64,000 nt of DNA from Njordibacter sp905182035 (GTDB lineage Bacteria > Pseudomonadota > Gammaproteobacteria > Pseudomonadales > Balneatricaceae). Both the position numbers and the translations under genes were made by a program. Location: NCBI RefSeq assembly GCF_047730075.1, contig NZ_CP159831.1, forward strand, positions 2,542,001 to 2,606,000, given 5' to 3'. Every line of letters begins with the position of its first letter. Position 1 is the stretch's first letter. Under the pieces are notes generated by a model. The model worked only from the letters and a program-made list of their open reading frames with translations, was not told the DNA's origin and made no database searches. Positions 43,473 through 52,698 of the stretch are shown here, piece after piece.

Positions 43473-44279
43473 ATGTGCCTCATTGTTTTAGCCCACAAGC
43501 TCAATAGCGATTACCCACTCATTATGGCAGCTAACCGTGATGAATTTCGTCATCGCCCCACTCAAAACATGCATTGGTGGCCTAACATTGACATATTAGC
43601 AGGCAAAGATCTTGCAGCTGGCGGCACCTGGCTGGCTCTGCACAAGAATGGCCGTTGGGCTGCAGTAACAAACTTCCGTCAAACTACTAACACTAAGGTT
43701 ACTACCAATAAGGTTACTGCCAATAATTTAACAGCTTTCAAAAGCCGAGGTCAGTTAGCTGTCAACTTTCTCAGTCAAAATAAACCCGCGATGGATTTTG
43801 TAGAGGAACTCCAAATGGGCCAATTCGCAGGCTTCAATTTATTGCTTTGGGACAACCACGAACTCGTTTTTTGCTCTAATGAAAAACAAAGCCAGCCACA
43901 AATACTGGCTGCCGGATTATACGGTCTAAGTAATGGCCGCCTGAATAGCGATTGGCCAAAAGTTAACCATGTGAAAGATGTTTTGCAGCAGTCTTTACAT
44001 CAACCCCCACAACACCAACAGTTACAACAGATGATGCAACATACAGTAATAGCTGCAGACCAAAGACTCCCCAAAACAGGTATTGCCATGGCCTGGGAAA
44101 GACGTCTATCTGCTTGCTTTATAGATGCACCTGAATATGCTTATGGCACCCGTACCTGCATTAGCTTGTATCGTGACAGCTTCGGCAACATGGATGTCCA
44201 CGAAACTTGTTTTGATCATTCAACACCATTACACCAGCACTTCAACTGGACCAATAAATCATCATGCATACCAGTTTAA
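43473..44279 (+). CDS. NRDE (TANGO2-like) family protein
   Basis: 268 residues beginning MCLIVLAHKLNSDYPLIMAANRDEF, where Cys2 and the NRDE motif define the family. The N-terminal nucleophile-like block GGTWLALHKNGRWAAVTNFR and the ending AYGTRTCISLY agree. Human TANGO2 is a distant homologue linked to haem and lipid handling; bacterial function is unsettled. A 15-bp in-frame duplication (43695-43724) gives KVTTNKVTAN. The stop overlaps the start of the LysE-type gene by 16 bases. Confidence 0.87.
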   Translation: MCLIVLAHKLNSDYPLIMAANRDEFRHRPTQNMHWWPNIDILAGKDLAAGGTWLALHKNGRWAAVTNFRQTTNTKVTTNKVTANNLTAFKSRGQLAVNFLSQNKPAMDFVEELQMGQFAGFNLLLWDNHELVFCSNEKQSQPQILAAGLYGLSNGRLNSDWPKVNHVKDVLQQSLHQPPQHQQLQQMMQHTVIAADQRLPKTGIAMAWERRLSACFIDAPEYAYGTRTCISLYRDSFGNMDVHETCFDHSTPLHQHFNWTNKSSCIPV

Positions 44280-44887
44280 TTTTCATTAACGGCCTCGCTC
44301 TTGGCGCGGGGCTAATCGTTGCTATTGGTGCACAGAATGCTTACTTATTGAGCCGCGCTTTGCGCAATCAGCATCAATATGCTGTGGCCCTTTTTTGCAG
44401 TATTACTGATGCCAGCCTCATATGCTTGGGCATATTTGGTATGGGTTATTTAGTCCACGCACTGCCTGATTTATTATTATGGATCAGTTGGGGTGGGGTG
44501 GTATTTTTGTTTATTTATGGTGCTTTATCGTTTAAGTCTGCAGCGACAAATCACTATATGGAAGAGGACTATAGTCGAAGTGAATACTCACTTATTAAAG
44601 TGCTCACCGTTGCAGCAAGCGTTAGTTTACTGAACCCCCACGTCTACTTGGATACTATGATTCTACTTGGCGGTATTAGTAGTCAGTACCTAGGTAGCGA
44701 GAAGTTATGGTTTGGATTTGGCGCGGTGACCGCTTCTTTTATATGGTTTTTTGGCTTGGCTTGTGGGGCTCGCTGGCTTATGCCTGTGTTTAAAAAGCCT
44801 ATGGCTTGGCGGATACTAGACAGCCTTATTGGCATTATTATGTGGAGTATTGCAGCGGGGTTAATTACCCACATATCGGCTATGTAA
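44264..44887 (+). CDS. LysE/ArgO family amino-acid exporter
   Basis: 207 residues with about six membrane helices. The segment INGLALGAGLIVAIGAQNAYLLSRALR is the LysE signature, and SLLNPHVYLDTMILLGG is typical of the ArgO/LysE branch that exports arginine or lysine. Starts inside the end of the NRDE gene. Its last 27 bases overlap the convergent ptsP. The exact substrate is not decided by sequence. Confidence 0.87.
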   Translation: MHTSLIFINGLALGAGLIVAIGAQNAYLLSRALRNQHQYAVALFCSITDASLICLGIFGMGYLVHALPDLLLWISWGGVVFLFIYGALSFKSAATNHYMEEDYSRSEYSLIKVLTVAASVSLLNPHVYLDTMILLGGISSQYLGSEKLWFGFGAVTASFIWFFGLACGARWLMPVFKKPMAWRILDSLIGIIMWSIAAGLITHISAM

Positions 44888-47137
44888 GCGTGTTAGACCA
44901 GCAGCTTTAAGGTTGTCTCTAATCACTTGCTGGACACCATCAGCACCCGGTTGCTGCAGTGCTTGTTGGAGCATCTCTTGGGCTTGGCTCAAACTAAAGT
45001 TACGGATGACCGACTTGACTTTTGGAAGGCTAGCCGCGTTCATCGATAAACTGTCGTAACCCATACCCATAAGCAATAACGCCCCAGCTGGGTCACCTGC
45101 TAATTCACCACATAGACTCACGGGAATATCAGCTTCTTTGGCTGCATCAACCACATTTTGTAGCGCCATTAATACGGCTGGGTGCATGGTGTGATACAAG
45201 TCTGCCACCCGAGGGTTATCTCGGTCTACCGCCAGTATATACTGAGTTAAATCATTACTTCCGACAGACAAAAAGTCCACTCGCGCAGCAATGTGGTTAG
45301 CTTGATATACAGCAGCTGGCACTTCCACCATCACACCAATGGGTGGCCGCACAAGCTTATAACCTTCTTCACACAACTCTGAAAAAGCTTGATCGATCCA
45401 ACGGATAGACTCATCAATTTCGCTCACATGGGTAATCATAGGCAACATGATGCGGAGGTTATCTAAGCCTTCACTGGCCTTGAGCATGGCACGAATTTGC
45501 ACCAAAAATATTTCTGGGTGATCTAAAGTAATACGAATGCCGCGCCAACCTAAAAACGGATTATCTTCTTCAATGGTGAAGTAAGGTAGGTTTTTATCAC
45601 CACCAATATCCAAGGTGCGCATAGTCACAGGGAGAGGGGCAAAACCTTGCAGCTGGGTGCGATAACAATCAGTTTGTTCTTCTTCTGATGGAAAGTGTTC
45701 CTTAATCATAAAGGGCACTTCGGTACGATATAGACCTACCCCCTCGGCACCCTGATCTAACGAACGGCTGACATCGAGAGGTAAACTCGTATTGACTAAC
45801 AAAGGTACTGTGTGACCGTCACGTGTTTGCGCCGGCACATTACGCAGAATTTCTAACTCTTTGGTAAATGAGGCTTCTTCGGCGATGGCTTGTTCATATT
45901 GACGGCGCAGGTCCTGACTAGGATTGAGGAAGATACGCCCCATGTAGCCATCAATAACCACCTCTTGGCCTTCCATACGTCGATAAGGAAAATCCACCGC
46001 ACCCATGACCGTAGGAATGCCCATGGAACGAGCCAATATAGCGGCATGGGAGTTATTCGAACCCAAGGTAGAGATGATGGCTTTAAGTTTATGGGCTGGT
46101 ACTTCCGCCAACATAGCCGCAGTTACTTCCTCAGCCACCAATACGGTAGCATCGTCAAACTCACGCACTTCGGTATTGGTTTGCTGTAGCTCTGCTAATA
46201 TACGCCGACCAAGGTCGCGAATATCGGAAGCTCTTTCCCGTAAATATGGATCGTCCATAGCCTCGAAGGCACGGATGTGTTGTTGCACGACTCGACGCAA
46301 GGAGCCTTGTGCCCATTGTCCTTGGCGTATATGTTGAATCACTTCCCCAGCCAGAGCATTGTCATCTAGCATGCGCATATACACCTCGAACAATTCTTGT
46401 TCTTGGTTTTTTAGGTTGCGTGCCAAGGTTCGACTAATGATTTTTATCTTACGTCGAACAGCTTCCAAAGCCGTTTGAAAGGCCTCGACTTCCTGTTCTG
46501 GATTGCGGCACTTGCGGTCTGGTACTTTGCCTAAGTTTGCCGGCGGGGCGATGACTGCTACATGGCCAATAGCCACACCACCAGAGCCACTGACCCCTTC
46601 GTAATGTAAGTCTAGGCTTTCGCCATCAGCCAAAGCATCCTGTCGTAAGCCTCCACCAGTGGCTTCAGCGTGTGCAATAAAGCCTGCAAGCTGGGCCGAC
46701 AAGGTAATGAGTACGGCCTCTTCTTCGGTACCAAACTGGCGTTCGTCGCGCTGCTGCACCACTAAGATACCCAACACCTTACGGTGGTGAATAATAGGCA
46801 CACCTAGAAAGGAGCTAAAGGCTTCTTCACCAGTCTCTTGCACGTAATAAAAATTAGGGTGTTCGGCAGCCCGCTTAAGGTTAATGGTTTCTGCCTTAAG
46901 ACCCACCAAACCCACCAAACCTTTGCCTGAAGACAAACAAGCCTGACCAATGGATGCTTGGTTGAGCCCCTCACTCGCCATGAGGACGTAATTGTCAGTT
47001 TGCGGGAAGTATAGGTAAATAGAGCACACGTCAGTACGCATGGCTCTCCTAACCTGGTGTACCACCAACTTCAAGGCCGATTGCAAATCCTCTGCAGCGC
47101 TCACCGCTTGGATTATTTTACGCAGACTGTGCAGCAT
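44861..47137 (-). CDS. ptsP: Nitrogen phosphotransferase system enzyme I (EI-Ntr)
   Basis: 758 residues. An N-terminal GAF domain (about 1-155), then the PTS enzyme I body with phospho-His H364 in STLGSNNSHAAILARSMGIP, and a PEP-binding C-terminal barrel with GLYRTEVPFM and SVGSNDLTQYILAVDRDN. It passes phosphate from PEP to NPr and EIIA-Ntr, linking nitrogen status to potassium and envelope regulation; GAF domains in this family sense glutamine. It follows rppH, as in Escherichia coli and Pseudomonas, at 23 bp. Confidence 0.96.
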   Translation of the reverse strand: MLHSLRKIIQAVSAAEDLQSALKLVVHQVRRAMRTDVCSIYLYFPQTDNYVLMASEGLNQASIGQACLSSGKGLVGLVGLKAETINLKRAAEHPNFYYVQETGEEAFSSFLGVPIIHHRKVLGILVVQQRDERQFGTEEEAVLITLSAQLAGFIAHAEATGGGLRQDALADGESLDLHYEGVSGSGGVAIGHVAVIAPPANLGKVPDRKCRNPEQEVEAFQTALEAVRRKIKIISRTLARNLKNQEQELFEVYMRMLDDNALAGEVIQHIRQGQWAQGSLRRVVQQHIRAFEAMDDPYLRERASDIRDLGRRILAELQQTNTEVREFDDATVLVAEEVTAAMLAEVPAHKLKAIISTLGSNNSHAAILARSMGIPTVMGAVDFPYRRMEGQEVVIDGYMGRIFLNPSQDLRRQYEQAIAEEASFTKELEILRNVPAQTRDGHTVPLLVNTSLPLDVSRSLDQGAEGVGLYRTEVPFMIKEHFPSEEEQTDCYRTQLQGFAPLPVTMRTLDIGGDKNLPYFTIEEDNPFLGWRGIRITLDHPEIFLVQIRAMLKASEGLDNLRIMLPMITHVSEIDESIRWIDQAFSELCEEGYKLVRPPIGVMVEVPAAVYQANHIAARVDFLSVGSNDLTQYILAVDRDNPRVADLYHTMHPAVLMALQNVVDAAKEADIPVSLCGELAGDPAGALLLMGMGYDSLSMNAASLPKVKSVIRNFSLSQAQEMLQQALQQPGADGVQQVIRDNLKAAGLTRLHSRYVGN

Positions 47138-47160
47138 GCAGTTTAGTTCCTAGCTATAAT

Positions 47161-47682
47161 TTATTGACTCTGTGCATGGCTTGGAATAACTAAACCATGG
47201 TGATAAACCAGACGTGAATGGCGTAGACAAAGCTCTTTCATGGCTCGACGATAAACCTCACGCTTAAACGACACCACTTGATCTACTGGGTACCAATAAC
47301 TAACCCACTCCCAGGCATCAAATTCTGGGCTGTTGGTAGTTGCCGTTTGAACCACCGAATCTGGTGCTAACATACGTAGCAAAAACCATTTTTGTTTTTG
47401 ACCAATGCATAAAGGTTTCTGGCCCTGGCGAATCATCCGCTTAGGCAACCGATACCTTAGCCAACCACGAGTGCAAGCAAGCACCTCTACGTGTTCTGGC
47501 GACAGACCAATTTCTTCTTTGAGTTCCCTAAATAAGGCTTCTTCTGGCGTTTCGTGGGCATCGATGCCCCCTTGGGGGAATTGCCAAGCATCCCAACCCA
47601 AACGCTTTGCCCACAGCACTTGGCCCTGGGAATTTGCCAGAATAATACCTACATTGGGGCGAAAACCATCTTTATCGATCAC
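47161..47682 (-). CDS. rppH: RNA pyrophosphohydrolase
   Basis: 173 residues from a GTG at 47682 reading (M)IDKDGFRPNVGIILAN, which aligns with the Escherichia coli start MIDDDGYRPNVGIV; the open frame extends upstream to 47784, but that part is not family-like. The Nudix box is GGIDAHETPEEALFRELKEEIGL. It converts 5'-triphosphate RNA to monophosphate, starting RNase E-dependent decay. It diverges from the HAD phosphatase gene. Confidence 0.95.
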   Translation of the reverse strand: MIDKDGFRPNVGIILANSQGQVLWAKRLGWDAWQFPQGGIDAHETPEEALFRELKEEIGLSPEHVEVLACTRGWLRYRLPKRMIRQGQKPLCIGQKQKWFLLRMLAPDSVVQTATTNSPEFDAWEWVSYWYPVDQVVSFKREVYRRAMKELCLRHSRLVYHHGLVIPSHAQSQ

Positions 47683-47801
47683 GGCTTTGCACCATAGAAA
47701 ATATATATGACCCCATTGTTCCACAAAATGGTAGGCAACAACAACCACAGATGAAAATGAGCTAAAATAATGTTTTATCACCATTTAATATAGGAATTCC
47801 A

Positions 47802-48461
47802 ATGCAAGGAAGACTCGCTCTGTTTGATTTAGACAACACATTATTAGCTGGAGACAGCGACCATGGATGGGGACAGTTCATGGTGGCGCAGGGTCTTGTT
47901 GATGGAGCAAACTATGGCGCAAAAAATGATGCTTTTTACCAAGACTATCTCGCAGGAGATTTAGACATGGTCGCCTATGCAGAGTTTGCGCTTACACCTT
48001 TGGCACAATACAGCGCCACTGAACTTAAAACCATTCACCAAAAGTTCATGCAAACCACTGTCATTCCAATGATTGCACCTAAAACCCAAGCCTTGTTGAA
48101 AAAGCACCGGGATGCTGGAGATGTTTTGGTAATCGTAACGGCCACCAGCGACTTTATAACAGCGCCCATTGCTGAATACCTTGCTATACCTCACCTCATT
48201 GCTACACCTACAGAGTGCGTAGATGGACGTTATACAGGAAAACTGAGTGGTGCACCCTGCTTTAAGGCGGGTAAAATTGATAAGCTTAATGCTTGGATGG
48301 CACTCAACGGTTACAACATTGAAGGCGCCTGTTTCTATAGTGACTCCCACAATGATTTACCATTATTAGCGCTGGTGGACGAGCCCATCGTGGTGGACCC
48401 AGATCCAAAGCTCGAAGCCCATGCCTTGGCGAATGGTTGGCAAGTGATGAGTTTGCGATGA
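47802..48461 (+). CDS. HAD-IB phosphatase, candidate histidinol-phosphatase
   Basis: 219 residues. HAD motif I DLDNT (9-13), motif II VTATSDF, a lysine near 163 and motif IV YSDSHNDLPLL form a complete HAD active site with a C1-type cap. An AGGA ribosome binding site is six bases upstream. In Pseudomonas aeruginosa the gene next to rppH-ptsP (PA0335) has, as I recall, been shown to be the histidinol-phosphate phosphatase of histidine synthesis. The identical neighbourhood makes that the best guess here. A related phosphoserine-type activity cannot be excluded. Confidence 0.75.
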   Translation: MQGRLALFDLDNTLLAGDSDHGWGQFMVAQGLVDGANYGAKNDAFYQDYLAGDLDMVAYAEFALTPLAQYSATELKTIHQKFMQTTVIPMIAPKTQALLKKHRDAGDVLVIVTATSDFITAPIAEYLAIPHLIATPTECVDGRYTGKLSGAPCFKAGKIDKLNAWMALNGYNIEGACFYSDSHNDLPLLALVDEPIVVDPDPKLEAHALANGWQVMSLR

Positions 48462-48510
48462 ACGCCTCACTCCTACCTATTGCATTATTGAGTAGGGTTT
48501 AAAAACCTTC

Positions 48511-49701
48511 CTAGACTTCATACCAAGTGCGCAGAATAACGGACTTTAGATAATCAGTCTCTGGGATGGCAGGGTGAACAGGGTGATCGCCACCTTGGCC
48601 ACCTTGCTCTAACACTTGTCCCATACGGCCATTTTTACGACACGCTTCCTGCAATAGCTGAGTAAGGCGCGCGCGCTCTAAATGCATGGAACATGAAGCA
48701 GACACTAATATACCTTCTGGTTTTAACAGACGTATCGCTAGCTGATTAACACGTTGATATGCTAGCTCACCCGCTTTAATGTCTTTTCGACGAGCGATAA
48801 AGGCTGGCGGATCAATGATAACCATGTCAAAACATTCGCCATCCTCATGTAACTGCTTCATGGCGGTAAAAGCATCACTTTTTAAGCTATGTACCTTATT
48901 GCCAACACCATTCAATTCGGCTTGTTGATGCACTAAATCTAACGCTTGAGCAGAGGCATCCACACAGATCACTTCCTTAGCACCTGCTGCCGCAGCCTGC
49001 ACACCCCAACCACCAATGTAGCTAAAAATGTCCAAAACCCGCTTACCATTGGCCAGCTTTTGCACTCTCCGGCGATTTAACCGGTGGTCATAAAACCACC
49101 CCGTTTTTTGGCCATCCCACACTGGCGCCATGAAATTCACACCATTTTCTTTCAGAGGCACAAGTTTTGGTACATCACCCTGGGCCACACGCACGTATTC
49201 ATCCAGGCCTTCAATTGCACGCATTTTGCCATCATTTTTAAGCAAAATATTGAGTGCTGGTACAACTTCATTAATGGCCTCCAGTAATTCTTCAAGCAAT
49301 AACTCAATACCCGCATTGGAAACCTGTACCACAATAACCTTATCAAAACGGTCAATCACCAGCCCTGGCAAACCATCACTGTCGCCATAGACCCAGCGGT
49401 AGCAGCGATCTTCAAACAACTGCTCTCTGCTAGTTAAAGCAGTCTTCAACCTGCTAACCAAACGCTCAAGGTTGAGCGGCTCGCCTGCTTTACGACTCAC
49501 CAAACGGCCACAAATAAGCTGTTTGGGGTTAATGATAGCAGTGCCTATGGCTTTACCATTAGCATCTAGCACATTCACTTGTTCGCCTGCAGCAAAGCTT
49601 TGCAAGGGCGATTTTTTTACATCAACTTCATTGCTGTAAATCCACAAGTGGCCCTGACGTAAGCGACGATCAGACTTTGGTTTTAAAATTAGATCTGGCA
49701 T
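48511..49701 (-). CDS. rlmI: 23S rRNA (cytosine1962-C5)-methyltransferase
   Basis: 396 residues. N-terminal PUA RNA-binding domain (RLRQGHLWIYSNEVD), middle SAM-binding motif VLDIFSYIGGWGVQAA, and the catalytic segment IIDPPAFIARRKDIKAG with SASCSMHL. It matches RlmI, which methylates C1962 of 23S rRNA and is 396 residues in Escherichia coli. It starts next to the gcvH stop, in a run from pepP. Confidence 0.92.
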   Translation of the reverse strand: MPDLILKPKSDRRLRQGHLWIYSNEVDVKKSPLQSFAAGEQVNVLDANGKAIGTAIINPKQLICGRLVSRKAGEPLNLERLVSRLKTALTSREQLFEDRCYRWVYGDSDGLPGLVIDRFDKVIVVQVSNAGIELLLEELLEAINEVVPALNILLKNDGKMRAIEGLDEYVRVAQGDVPKLVPLKENGVNFMAPVWDGQKTGWFYDHRLNRRRVQKLANGKRVLDIFSYIGGWGVQAAAAGAKEVICVDASAQALDLVHQQAELNGVGNKVHSLKSDAFTAMKQLHEDGECFDMVIIDPPAFIARRKDIKAGELAYQRVNQLAIRLLKPEGILVSASCSMHLERARLTQLLQEACRKNGRMGQVLEQGGQGGDHPVHPAIPETDYLKSVILRTWYEV

Positions 49702-50088
49702 TTATTCTTCACACAATTCACTATAAGCATCAGCATCTAACAACTGCTCTAATTCTTCTGGATTAGTTAATCGTATTCGTAACAACCATGCTTCACCATA
49801 GGGATCTGAGTTAACCAACTCTGGATCATCGTCTAACTGCTCATTTACAGCAATCACTTCGCCAGAAACTGGCGCAAATAGATCCGACGCAGCTTTAACA
49901 GACTCGATTACACCAAATTCATCTTCAGACACAAGCGCCACGCCAACGTCAGGTAGCTCAACAAATACCACATCACCTAGTTGCTCTTGGGCAAAGTCTG
50001 TCACTCCAATGGTGACAGTACCGTCACCTTCGTTGCGGATCCATTCATGGCTTGAGACGTAGCTTAAGCCTTGAGGTAAGTTGCTCAT
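49702..50088 (-). CDS. gcvH: Glycine cleavage system H protein
   Basis: 128 residues from the ATG at 50088, with AAGGA upstream; a longer frame to 50160 runs into ubiI. The lipoyl-lysine K65 sits in GVIESVKAASDL, and the start LSYVSSHEWIRNEGDGTVTIGVTDFAQEQLGDVVFVELP is standard. It shuttles the aminomethyl group between the P and T proteins. gcvT and gcvP are not adjacent in this window. It is ten bases after ubiI. Confidence 0.95.
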   Translation of the reverse strand: MSNLPQGLSYVSSHEWIRNEGDGTVTIGVTDFAQEQLGDVVFVELPDVGVALVSEDEFGVIESVKAASDLFAPVSGEVIAVNEQLDDDPELVNSDPYGEAWLLRIRLTNPEELEQLLDADAYSELCEE

Positions 50089-50098
50089 AATTGTGTCC

Positions 50099-51361
50099 TT
50101 ATAAGGTATTTTTGACGGATTTTGGCGCTTGTGACAATGGAGGTAAGTGTGCACCCACACCCATGGCCTGTTGCGCTAAGTGTTGTTTAATAGGGCTCAG
50201 TTTTTGCACCCAATTCATGCCAGTATTGCGTAGCAAACTCAACATTGGATGTTGGTTACCAAACAATCGAGAAAAGCTTTCCATCAAGGTCATCATGCGT
50301 AGATTATCACCGCGCCTTTGGGCCTGATAATTCTCTAAAACTCCGAGACTGGAAATATCATAGCCTTTTTGTTGGGCTTGCTTTAACGTCTCTACTAAAG
50401 CAGCAACATCAAGAAGCCCCAAATTAACCCCTTGGCCCGCTAACGGGTGTATGGTGTGAGCTGCATCGCCCACTAATACCAATCCAGATTGCACATAACG
50501 CTTGGCATGGCGCTGTCTGAGAGGTATGACGTGGCGTTGATCACTTGCGATCACAGCACCTAATTGGCCCTCAAAAGCCTGACTCAGAGCGAGGCAGAAT
50601 TCACTTTCTGTCAATTGTTGCATCGCCTCTGCTTGCGCCTTTGGGCGCGACCATACGATAGAACAATAATGGTTATCTGGGCCTTCTTCGGCAGCAGTCG
50701 ACAAAGGTAAAAAGGCCAATATGCCGTCCTCTGTAAACCGTTGCCATGCAGTATTTTGGTGTGGTTTGGACACTTTTACTCGAGTCACCAAGGCGTGATG
50801 GGGGTAATCCCACTCGCGGGTAGGTAAACCAGCTAACTGCCTAATCTTAGAGCTGGCTCCATCAGCACCCACCACCAAAGCGGCGCTAATTTGCTCACCA
50901 CTCACCAAAGTTAAGCGCCGTGGCGCTATCTCTTGTGAAGTCATGTCGACAATCTGGCTATGCTCAAACAATTGGTATTGCTTCTGACCTAGGACCTGGT
51001 GCAAGGCTGAAGTAATGGTGCGATTTTCAACAATGTGCCCCAAATAAGGCAGGTGCTGTTCGGCAGCAGTAAAATTAAGCTGACCCGTGCCACAGGCATC
51101 CCACACATGCATGGCACTGTATGCCTGTAAACGTGCCATATTTTCTATAACAGGCCAGGCTTCAAGGTTTTTTAATAGGTTTTCGGAGGCTAAACTCAAA
51201 GCTGAAACACGAGCATCTACTTGCTCTGGCGGCCAATCTTGCGACGGACTCAATTCACCCGATTCAATTAATGCCACCTTAAAACCAGCATCTATAAGGC
51301 CACAAGCAAGGCTTGCACCAACCATTCCAGCGCCAACAATAGCAACATCAAACTGGCTCAT
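50099..51361 (-). CDS. ubiI: 2-polyprenylphenol 6-hydroxylase, UbiI-like
   Basis: 420 residues from the ATG at 51361 that overlaps the ubiH stop as ATGA. FAD motif VGAGMVGASLA at the start, DG-type motif VVGADGASSKIRQLAG, and GD motif VLVGDAAHTIHPLAGQGVNLGLLD. It is a class A flavin monooxygenase of the UbiH/UbiI/UbiF family for ring hydroxylation in ubiquinone synthesis. The position after pepP-ubiH matches ubiI (visC). Which carbon it hydroxylates cannot be told securely. Confidence 0.88.
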   Translation of the reverse strand: MSQFDVAIVGAGMVGASLACGLIDAGFKVALIESGELSPSQDWPPEQVDARVSALSLASENLLKNLEAWPVIENMARLQAYSAMHVWDACGTGQLNFTAAEQHLPYLGHIVENRTITSALHQVLGQKQYQLFEHSQIVDMTSQEIAPRRLTLVSGEQISAALVVGADGASSKIRQLAGLPTREWDYPHHALVTRVKVSKPHQNTAWQRFTEDGILAFLPLSTAAEEGPDNHYCSIVWSRPKAQAEAMQQLTESEFCLALSQAFEGQLGAVIASDQRHVIPLRQRHAKRYVQSGLVLVGDAAHTIHPLAGQGVNLGLLDVAALVETLKQAQQKGYDISSLGVLENYQAQRRGDNLRMMTLMESFSRLFGNQHPMLSLLRNTGMNWVQKLSPIKQHLAQQAMGVGAHLPPLSQAPKSVKNTL

Positions 51362-52698
51362 GAATCTGTCTCGCAACTGCTATCTAACCTAGCAGCTATC
51401 ACCGGAGGCATCGCTAAAACCTTTGCCAGAGGCACATCTAAACCCATGGCTGCACGAGTAAATATAGTTTTTACGAATGGTACTTGCTGCATAGTTAATA
51501 GCCCTAGTTGCCGTAAAGCGGAGTAATGGTACTTATTGCTAGAAAAAAGTTTCATTACTTTGTCACTGGCACCAATGACACGATCTTGGTCCCACCGGCT
51601 GGTTTCGACAAACTGGTTTAAACTGGTTAAGTCACCAATAGGTGTGCCTTTCTTACAGGCTTTAAGCACTGATTCGGCCAGGGCAAAGCTGCCCCGTAAC
51701 GCTAGGTTAAAACCTTGGCCAGCAATGGGATGTAAAGTATGGGCTGCATTACCTACAACAGCTAAGCCTTGCCGAGCCTGTTCTTGAGCAACACTCAAGG
51801 TGAGTGGGTACACCTGACGATCACCAATGGCACGAAATTCACCCATGGGATAACCCACATGTTGCTGAATTTCTTTTAGCACCTCGTCATCACTCAATTG
51901 TTGCAATTCACTCTGGCGGGAAATGGGTTGCGTCCATACTACGGCTGCACGATGTTTACCCTTGAAACTAAGTAATGGTAATAGTGCCAAGGGCCCAGAT
52001 GGAGTAAATCGCTCACAAGCGAGGCCATGATGGTGTTGCTCTAGTTCCAAATTAGCCACTAGTGCCACTTGGTCATAACTTTGGATTTGATCAAACATAC
52101 CCAGCTGTTGGCGTAAATCTGATCGGCCACCATCTGCCATCACAACTAGCTGCGCTGTGAGAGTGCCACCTTGTCCAAGGCGCTGATATTCTAATTGGCT
52201 ATTTTGGCGTGCGTTATCTATAGCAGTGACCTGAGTCTGGTCAATTAGGTGTACAAAATCACAACAGCGTTGGGTTATTTGCTCTAAGAATACCCGTCCC
52301 ATAGTCTGGTTTTGTAACACGTACCCCAAGGCTTCTCGTTGCATATCAGAGGCCTGCATCTCACTCTTCCAAGGCTGGCCTTGGTCGCTTACTTCAATAT
52401 TGCTAATGGCTTGCGCGTGGGGGTATAAGTGTTGCCATAATTGGATGCTATGTAATAAGTTACGGCTACCAAGGGCAAGGGCCGTTGTGCGTCCATCTAA
52501 AGCACCTGCCGCCGTAGGTGTTGTAGCTTCAATGGGTGCAGCATCTAGCAAGGCAATGGATAGCCCGTAAGTCTTCGCCGTGCCGGCAAGCGCCAAACAC
52601 AAGCTTGCACCTACTAATCCGCCACCGACAATAACAATATCGTAATTATTGGCAACCTGGGCGCCAGTGGGAAATTGATCTGAATTTGCCACTATCAT
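51358..52698 (-). CDS. ubiH: 2-polyprenyl-6-methoxyphenol hydroxylase UbiH
   Basis: 446 residues. FAD motif VGGGLVGASLCLALAG near residue 25, ADGGRSDLRQQLG, and VGNAAHTLHPIAGQGFNLALRG. It is a paralogue of the next gene and by position the ubiH of the pepP-ubiH-ubiI operon. The start overlaps the pepP stop by four bases. It hydroxylates the quinone ring in aerobic ubiquinone synthesis, as part of the Ubi complex. Confidence 0.9.
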   Translation of the reverse strand: MIVANSDQFPTGAQVANNYDIVIVGGGLVGASLCLALAGTAKTYGLSIALLDAAPIEATTPTAAGALDGRTTALALGSRNLLHSIQLWQHLYPHAQAISNIEVSDQGQPWKSEMQASDMQREALGYVLQNQTMGRVFLEQITQRCCDFVHLIDQTQVTAIDNARQNSQLEYQRLGQGGTLTAQLVVMADGGRSDLRQQLGMFDQIQSYDQVALVANLELEQHHHGLACERFTPSGPLALLPLLSFKGKHRAAVVWTQPISRQSELQQLSDDEVLKEIQQHVGYPMGEFRAIGDRQVYPLTLSVAQEQARQGLAVVGNAAHTLHPIAGQGFNLALRGSFALAESVLKACKKGTPIGDLTSLNQFVETSRWDQDRVIGASDKVMKLFSSNKYHYSALRQLGLLTMQQVPFVKTIFTRAAMGLDVPLAKVLAMPPVIAARLDSSCETDS

